From NCBI RefSeq assembly GCF_032854445.1, contig NC_088296.1:19521485-19585484 (forward strand): 64,000 bases of DNA, given 5' to 3'. Origin of the DNA: Liolophura sinensis (Eukaryota; Mollusca; Polyplacophora; Chitonida; Chitonidae). Position 1 is the first letter of the stretch. Every line of letters starts with the position of its first letter. Below are positions 56,641 to 64,000 of this stretch, piece by piece. The notes beneath the pieces are model-generated. The model was not told the origin of the DNA. It saw only the letters and a program-made list of their open reading frames with translations, and ran no database searches. The position numbers were made by a program, and so were the translations under genes.

Positions 56641-56822
56641 AATGCTTGGGGTTTAATGTCGTACGCAACAATGTTTCTTACATATGACTCCAATGAATGA
56701 TTAGATGTGTGTACATATACTGTGGCTTCTTGTGGCCGGGCGAGACCATGCCGCCAAATTAAGTGCTGCCGCCACTGAAGCATCACCGAAGACATGTTAT
56801 CTTGCAGACACTAGACATGTTA
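56641..56822 (-). repeat. SINE with TTTAATGTCGTACG tail (copy 2)
   Basis: Counterpart of 23526-23705 with a handful of base differences. Confidence 0.7.
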
Positions 56823-56847
56823 TCTTGCTCTAGGCTTCCTACCGCTG

Positions 56848-57005
56848 AGCGCCAGGCGTGGGAACAGCAAGTACCATCTTAAAGTCTTTGGGTACGACCC
56901 GACCTAGATTTGATCCCGGCGTCTGCCGAATTCGAGTAGGACACTCTAGCCATTGGGCCACCAAAGCGGTCACCCGTTCTCTGCACCTATAACAGTGACT
57001 GTCAT
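56848..57005 (-). repeat. tRNA-derived SINE (copy 2)
   Basis: Counterpart of 23715-23875; the A- and B-box-like motifs are kept. Confidence 0.75.
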
Positions 57006-57582
57006 GGCATAAGTAAAAAATTCTTGAATACATGGCTTTAAACAACAATCAAATTAAGATATCAATAATTAAATACATGTTTTATGTACATCAGAGCTAC
57101 AAGTTACATAGACGCTTTATTTATCTGACTGCATGTGTGCATACTTGTGTCTCCTACAGCGTGGTTGCTAAGTAGCAGTTCTTCAAAAAATAAGAGTACT
57201 ATCTTAAAATGCCACATAAATCTGAGAGATGACATGGCACCCCATGGCACACCAAAAGGTAATACATAAGTAAATAAATGAAACAAAACAAAATATATAC
57301 CACTGACCCAAATACATTTTGTGGGTGAGAGTGATAATTCTGGTAACCATGATAATGATGATCGTGTTACGGTAGCTTGTTTAGTATACATGTGTCTAAA
57401 AACTTTGTGTTTTCAGTTTGTCTTATCGAAATCCTGTGTGCTTTCAGTTGTCTTTGCATGTATGCGAGTTCATAGCGTCCTAGTCCTGCACTTATCCACT
57501 GGATGCTGAGTCAAGTCGTCGTGATGTCGCGCTGGTAGTGCGCCATTTTTCAGGGTACTGGTCGTTCGTTCTTGTCTTGTGG

Positions 57583-57632
57583 TCTGCCCTCATCCTGTCT
57601 TCTGCTCTCGTTCTGTCGCCTGCTCTTGTTCT
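57583..57632. repeat. 18-bp minisatellite, short allele
   Basis: Only about two to three units remain compared with about five in copy 1 (24466-24549), with the flanks unchanged. Confidence 0.75.
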
Positions 57633-59501
57633 TAGCTCTCTGTCCGAGGATGTGAGCACTCCGGCGAAGAAGTATCAAGTGCCCCGACAAAGTTAGCTGA
57701 CACCACACACTTGGACATGGTTCGTTGTCTGTGGGAAGACACTAGCACAAAACTCGCAAAGAGAACTAGCGCGGCGGATATGGTGACAATAGGGATTACC
57801 GAGGTGGCGCGAATCTCGAGTCTTAAACCGGTTGATCAAAATAACAGTAAAAACAAAGCACTTGTAACACACTGCTCATTAGTTCTAAACAAGAGTCAAG
57901 GAATAAATATAAAAAAAATTAAACAACTCAGCCCATTTCCAGTGGTTTTCAGGGACTGATCTCTCTAAAAGTTCAGTAAATTGCTGAAGTAGGTAGATTG
58001 TTTCTTACCTAAGTCCATCACGAAGTGTTTTCAAAAAATCTCAGTTATAAACACGTTTCTGTTATACATAATAAGCGCTTGCTCGTAATTATTTTTAATA
58101 ACAGTGTGTTTAAAGTGTTTACTATAGTAAACACATAAAAGGTTTTCATACATGCATATATAGTGATGTGGTAGATGTTCTCAATAAACACAAATAGTCC
58201 AGTAAACTTGGCTTTAGTGTTGTTAAACGTAAGAAACTATAAAGAGATGCGTTTACTATAGTAAACGTGTGACATGATTTCATATTAAACATGTGAACAT
58301 ATGTATGGTCTTCTTTAAGTTAATAACAGTTAAAGGCATGTCTACTGGGCTATTTGTTGTTTATTGAGAATATCCACGGCATTATTTTGTGAAATGTTAT
58401 ACATTTTAATTTCTTTTATTACTAAACATTGTGTTTAGGAATATTCAATGGGACGCGTTTATTATCTGTAACAATGTGAATGTGAACAAACTGAAGACTT
58501 ACTTTAGTGCATATATACATGTACGAAATGTAAGTTGCTCCAATAAGTGAAAAATTTAGCGAAGAAAAAATTCGTAAAACTGGGCCCTGCTTTTTTGTTT
58601 TTAGTTAGGAAGAAAAATAAAGAAATAGCAAACGCAAAAAACACAAATTCAGCCAGATTTGACTAAAGCTTTTGAATGAGGGAATCGGTCCATGACTGAA
58701 TGCAAATACAACAATATCAAAATAAATTAAATTAAATTAAACTAAAATCAAATAAAATGAAATGAAATTAAACTGGATGACACGTTTTTAAGATGTGTTT
58801 ACATGTACCCTAATTATCTGAAGGTTCGAAACTTGAGTGTTGATGCTGAATCAGATTTTCTATAACACCGTTAAACTATTATCGGAGTACACTACTCAAC
58901 ATCCATCCTTTGAATTGGTAATACATTACCTCGAATTACGTTAGCACGAGAGAGTGATGTGGACAGCATGGTGCGCAATGTTATATTACAGTACAACTAT
59001 CCCGGACCGGTTCCGAGTGAATCACCTTTCCCCCAAGACACCTTGAATTCACAGTAAAACTAGATAGAACTAGGCCGCGAATGACAGGTACATGTGTTTC
59101 CAAATACTACAAGGAAAAACATTTTACATGGCTTTGTTCGTTACAATCAAACCCATAAGAGTAACCAAAAACCAAAGATACATTTTTAAAAGTTTACTTT
59201 GAGAAGAGGAGTACAGTACAGAACCAGTATGTTTTTCATGAAAGCAAACAATACAGATGTACGTACATGTATAAGATACAATAGGTAATCAGACAAACTA
59301 GTCTACATGCAAGAACGTTACTATATTCCCACAGCATTAGAGAAAATTGAGAACAAACCGTATCTCATTTTGACATATCTTTAAGTGTATTACGTTTGGA
59401 TAATAAAACTAATAATGAATATTTCAAGGTCGTGTGCTAAGTCATATTACAATAACACCCTGCCACCATATTCATAAAATATTACACATTTCAACATATC
59501 C

Positions 59502-60242
59502 TGTTATGTGCACAACTGCCGTCAGCTTCTAAATTTAGCTTGCCAACTGTTTACTTATGCTAAGTTCAGGGCCTGCTGTCTGCTTCTACCTTAGAATACG
59601 CTCAGCTCGGGGCCTGTTTGTTTACAAAAACTGTTCAGGAATTTTCTTATTCTAGACAATTCCACCTGTCTATATAAGACCTATGAAACCAGGTTAAAAG
59701 AGGAGAAAGGAGAATTATTGAGAGTTTGGATGCTTTCGCTGTGTATTACTTTAGTAGGCCTTTTGTGCTGAATTTTGGTGTCTTTATAGCCTCTGGCTTT
59801 GTTATATCTCCACCGAACACATGTTCAGTCTGAACTTGCATATTTAATTTGTGCTCTTGTGTACACAGTGCTTATTAGTACACGGACCCTGTGTATGGAA
59901 TTTTGTGTATATTTCATCATACACTCAGTTATACTGTGGATTTTCCCTCTTACTTCTGCATTAATGCCTGTATGGTTTTCCGCATTGTGGAATATATGCG
60001 TCCGTTTGGACTTGACACCGTTATACATGTAAGTACTTTAGTATTTGTATAGATACTGCTATCGTTTCTTGTTAAACTGAAGTGCTTTAGTATTTGTATC
60101 AGTCTTGTTATCTGTTCTCGTTAAACCTAATTAATTGTTGTAAAACAAAATCTACTGGTTTTGGTTATTTTTTGTGCGGCCAAACTGTCGTGTATTTCCA
60201 ACAAGCCATCTCTTTATAATACAGACAGTTTGGGCCCTAACA
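59502..60242 (+). repeat. LTR-like terminal repeat, 5' member of copy 2
   Basis: It begins TGTTATGTGCACAACTGCC and ends GGGCCCTAACA. It has TATATAAG at 59671-59678 and a short hydrophobic frame broken relative to copy 1. Of the four members, this one has the best-preserved termini. Confidence 0.55.
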
Positions 60243-60324
60243 ATCCTTCGAATTCTTCGATTCATACAGGCCATGCCTATGTCACGTCAATGAAATGCGC
60301 CGAGCTAATATCTTATTCCCGTAA

Positions 60325-60450
60325 GATGAAACAGAAACAGGTACAATCTTCAAAGTCTTTGGTCTGGCCCGACCCAATGTTTGATCCCGGTGTCTCACGA
60401 CTAAGGCAGGCGCTGTAATCCACCGGCCATTGAAGCGGCTAAAATGAGAA
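60325..60450 (-). repeat. tRNA-derived SINE (copy 2)
   Basis: Counterpart of 28950-29095, with GAGACACCGGGATCAAACAT on the minus strand. It lacks a few bases (TTATCAAC) near its end. Confidence 0.65.
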
Positions 60451-61313
60451 CTGTGACTCCAGCTAAACTGAATCATTATCGTGATCTGACTGTGTAAACT
60501 CCAGCAGTAAAAGGACAGTGAACAGTTGTGGTGTCATGTCCGGTGTCTTAGCCATGACAAGTCAGTGAGGCGGCAGTCTGCCATCATTCAGACAGTTAAA
60601 ACTGACTATAGCCATCTTCACAATGAAATGCCAGAGACCTATCAGTAATTCCTCACGGTGATTTGTCATTGTGACGTGTCACTGTGAACCATGAGTGATA
60701 TGTTATTGTCTATTGACTTTAAGTTGCCGGGTGTTTTGCTTCAGGGCCATCATTATGGAACAGCTTTAGCAAATGAGAGAGAGAGTACCTTTAGATAATT
60801 ACCTTGTGGGAACTCTCATCAGAGTGCGACAGAGCAGCTAATGGAGTCAAACTAGGCAGGCGTACATTACCAGATGTACCCTGTGGATCTTTGGCTATAC
60901 CACACAAGATGCGTGGAAGATTGTTCTATCACGGTAGGCTAAGCTACACAACTGTGATCAAAAAAAAATAAAGATAAGAACAGGTCAACCCAATCAACCT
61001 ATGACTCAGGATCCTGTGTTTGTCGTCAAAAATCACAAGCCAGTCCCTAGCCTTGGGTGAAGCGGAATTAGACACATTTCGGAAGGAGAGCGCCAGAGAT
61101 TCTGGACGCTCTGTATAAATTTACTTACGAGATAATTATACTCATTTTAAGACTGAGGAAACTTAGTGTAAAGGCGTTTGATGGAATGGCCTTGACAGAC
61201 GAATTTTTGTAGTAATAACTTGAGCCGTTGATTGAAATCGTCACATAACACACATTATCCTAACAAGTGCTACCAGGCGTGATATGTACCCCCCCTCCCC
61301 CCACTCCAACTCC

Positions 61314-61348
61314 AGTAGTTAATGTGCTTAGCCTGCACATTAACTACT
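61314..61348. repeat. Perfect 14-bp hairpin (copy 2)
   Basis: Identical to the inverted repeat at 30093-30127, with both arms and the loop unchanged although the flanking C-run differs. Confidence 0.9.
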
Positions 61349-61700
61349 GTAAGATCAGTTGGGCCCGTTCCCAACTTAGCCTGCACAATTGCCGTTCTCA
61401 GTTCATTTGGCCATGTTCCGAATTTAGCTTGCACATTAACTGCTTTGAGATCAGTTAGGCACGTTCCAAGCTTAGCCTGCACAATCACCACTCTCAGATC
61501 GGCTGGCCATGTTGTCAGTTTGGCATTCAGTTTAACACTTCTTACATCAGTTGGCCATGTTCCCAGCCAAGCCTACACATTCACTGCTCTTAGATCGGTT
61601 GTCAATGTTTCCAGCTTAGCTTCCACATTTACCGCTTTTAGATCAGTTGGCCATGTTCTCAGCTTAGCCTGCACAGTTACTACCCTGAACCGTTATATTT
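61335..61700 (+). repeat. 48-bp minisatellite, uninterrupted (copy 2)
   Basis: Eight units of 48 bp (16 codons) keep one frame open from 61322 to 61705. It would read as a 16-residue repeat of the type ACTLTALRSVRHVPSL. The open frame is a consequence of the period. There is no signal for translation (no splice sites, promoter or stop-codon context), and copy 1 is disrupted. I do not call a gene. Confidence 0.88.
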
Positions 61701-62477
61701 GTTAAACTGGAACTGGATCCTACTGTATGCACTGTCCTCAAAGTGCCAAAGCTGTGTGCCACAAGGTTTCCCGTGGTCTGCACGATTCATGCTGCCACAA
61801 TATACGGAAATAATAGAAACCTTACTTCGCAATTAACACAAATGTAATCGTCGCATCCTCTCGGACAGCAATAGAGCTTTGCAAATCACCGCACTCCGTT
61901 ACTATGATGAGCTCGGCTGCTCTTTCCAAGATGATTATCATCCTCTTTTTGTTACAATAGCTGACTATCGTTCATTTCTGTTCTTTATTAATACACAAAA
62001 AATAATTAGGGTTTTCATACGATTTTAATATCCGTTTAGACTGTGTAAATCTCATAGGTTTCAATCCAATCAATTTCAAAGAAATCTTCAGTTTAGTCGA
62101 TACAAACTGAAATGTTATTAGTATGCCTCCAACAGCCCACTTTTACGCCTTCAAAAACTATAGCCCTTTAATTTTTACACAATACAAAAACTTTGAAATA
62201 GCTCTAATTCTACAGGCATATAAATGCATTTATGATTAATAATGGAGCTATAGATTGCAAAAATGAATCATTATGTTTGGTTTAAGAATTACAAGAATTT
62301 AATTGTTGACTGTCGAAAATGCCAACCCTCGGGGCTCTCGGTAAACCATTATAACGGTTTTATTACACCGAAGAGATTTGTTTATTAATTTTTTTTCAGA
62401 AATGTTTAACGCTGTACTTGAGCAGTTCTCACTTATGCGATTGTGATCATTTTTATGCGTGGAGAGGCCTGGTAAAC

Positions 62478-63612
62478 CTATTGTCACTTAAGTTCATGGC
62501 ACATCGGGCGCGGGGGAAAACGGAGCGGCCGGGAAGAACCTACTGCCACTAAAGTCCCACGCACAGTGAGCGCGAGAAAAAACGGATCGTTTGGGGCAAT
62601 TTGTCACTACAGTCCCAGGCACAGTGAGTGTAGAGGAAACCGCAGCGGCTAGGGCAAACCTATTGTCACTAAAGTCCCATGCACAGCTAGCGCGGAGGAA
62701 ACCGGAGCGGCGGGATAAACTTATTGTCATTAAAATAACACGCACATCGAGTGCAGAGGAAACCCGAGCGGCGGGGACAAGACCATTGTCAATACAGTAA
62801 CATGGACATGGAACGAGGAGGAAACCGGAGAGGCCGGGACAAACCTATTATCAATAAAAAAACAGGCAACGCAATCCCTACGCACAAAGAGCGCGGAGAA
62901 AACCGGAGCGGCCGGGGCAAACCTATTGTCACCAAAGTTCCATGATCAGCGGGCGCTGAGAAAACCGTCTCAGCCAGGGTAAACCTATTGTCACTGCAGT
63001 CCCAGGCACAGTGAGTGTGGAGGAAACCGGAGTGGCCGGGGCAAACCTATTGTCACCAAAGTCCTATGATCAGCGGGCGCGGAGGAAACCGTCTCAAACA
63101 AGGTAAACCTATTGTCACTGCAGTCCCAGGCACAGTGAGTGTGGAGGAAACCGGAGTGGCCGGGGCAAACCTATTGTCACCAAAGTCCCATGCATATTTT
63201 GCGCGGGGGAAACCGGAGCGGCCGGGGCAAACCTATTGTCACTAAAGTCCCATGCATATTTAGCGCGGAGGAAACCGGAGCGATCCGGACAAACCTATGG
63301 TAAAATAAAATAGCACGCACATTGCGCGCGGACGAAGCTGGAGCCGCGGGGGACATAGCCATTGTCAATACAATAACACGGACATCGGCCAGGACAAACC
63401 TGTTGTCACCAAAATTCCCAAGCTCAGAGATCACGGAGAACACCAGAGCGGCCGGAGCAAGATTATTGTCACGAAAATAACGCGCACAGCGAGCACGGGG
63501 GAATCCGGATCGACCAGGGCAAACCTATTGTCACTAAAGTCCCATGCTCAGCGACCGAGGAGGAAACGGGCTCAGCCGGGGCAAGCCTATTGTCACTACG
63601 CACAGCGAGCGC
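62478..63612. repeat. ~62-bp GC-rich minisatellite (copy 2)
   Basis: About 18 units, with one local duplication of a pair of units (CAGGCACAGTGAGTGTGGAG recurs at about 63003 and 63126). It is rich in CpG. Copy 1 has fewer units and a different internal order. Confidence 0.92.
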
Positions 63613-63781
63613 GAGGAACATACAACTTCTCTATCCAAGACAGGGGTTGAACCCGTATATCTCGTGTATTGAATTGATTCAAAGTAATTTGCAAAGAAGC
63701 GAAAAGTTGCTGTAGCGTTTCAACTCCAGACTTTGCTGTCGTGCAGTTAACATCTGTTGTGACAGACTTACATGTCGATGG

Positions 63782-64000
63782 TGTTATGTGCACAACAGCC
63801 GTCAGCTTCTAAATTTAGCTTGCCACTGTTTACATATGCTGAATTCAGGGCCTGCTGTCTGCCTCTGCCTTAGAATGTTCCAGAATACGCTCAGTTCGGG
63901 GCCTGTTTGTTTACAACAAGTGTTCAAGAATTTTCTTATGAGAAGAAGGGAGAATTATTGAGAGTTTTTGATCTTTCGCTGTGTATTACTTTAGTAGGCC
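63782..64000 (+). repeat. LTR-like terminal repeat, 3' member of copy 2 (cut by window end)
   Basis: It starts TGTTATGTGCACAACAGCC and follows 33539-33758 to the last base. Like that member it lacks the TATA segment. Confidence 0.55.

Larger units (their letters stand above)
54995..64000 (+). repeat. Segmental duplication, copy 2 (runs off the window)
   Basis: Collinear with 21869-33758. It lacks the Tc1/mariner element, the solo-LTR-like insertion and three smaller segments of copy 1. It continues past the window end inside an LTR-like repeat. Confidence 0.93.

Noticed and set aside
61322-61705. A 127-residue protein of 16-residue repeats
   Set aside because: The open frame follows from the 48-bp period; the duplicate copy is disrupted and no promoter, splice or start context is seen.

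Overview
This window is animal DNA, not bacterial. Genes are split by introns with GT..AG borders, most of the sequence is tandem or dispersed repeat, and it carries SINEs, LTR-like repeats, a Tc1/mariner element and a MITE-like element. The SINE tails, with a motif like TTTTACGCCGTACTCAAG followed by AATAAATAAA and a second type ending near CACTCACTCACTC, are of a kind I associate with molluscs and related lophotrochozoans. A mollusc is my best guess; I cannot name the species.

Layout. 1-12197 is an AT-rich satellite of a 41-bp unit in higher-order blocks. 12200-15505 is the left arm of an inverted duplication of the middle of a serine protease gene (right arm 40690-43813). A SINE follows, then about eleven units of a ~549-bp satellite (15664-21668) that runs into a 200-base assembly gap (21669-21868). 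21869-33758 is the first copy of a long direct segmental duplication; the second copy is about 54995-64000 and runs off the window. Each copy holds the last exon of a carboxylesterase-like gene, several SINEs, an LTR-like terminal repeat pair, and 48-bp and 62-bp minisatellites. Only the first copy carries a Tc1/mariner element and a solo-LTR-like insertion.

Two protein-coding loci can be recognised, both on the + strand. One is a secreted chymotrypsin-like S1 serine protease with six exons between 39522 and 44889, preceded by a TATA box. The other is a type-B carboxylesterase/cholinesterase-family gene (50745-52236 plus a last exon at 56006-56312). Both keep nearly all family motifs but show single-base frame breaks, many of them in the esterase. 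This pattern fits uncorrected indels in the assembly at least as well as gene decay. Partial copies of the protease exons lie at 13541-13697 and 14416-14505 (minus strand) and at 46001-46158.

The most unusual signals are: a 43-bp minisatellite that grew out of the exon-intron border at the catalytic histidine of the protease, multiplying the 5' splice site; a satellite unit with two interleaved inverted repeats; a satellite unit in which 31 bp was replaced by the same length of SINE tail and then carried along in the higher-order repeat; and a pair of LTR-like repeats enclosing non-coding DNA with two built-in minisatellites. I found no CRISPR array, prokaryotic operon, tRNA gene or rRNA gene.
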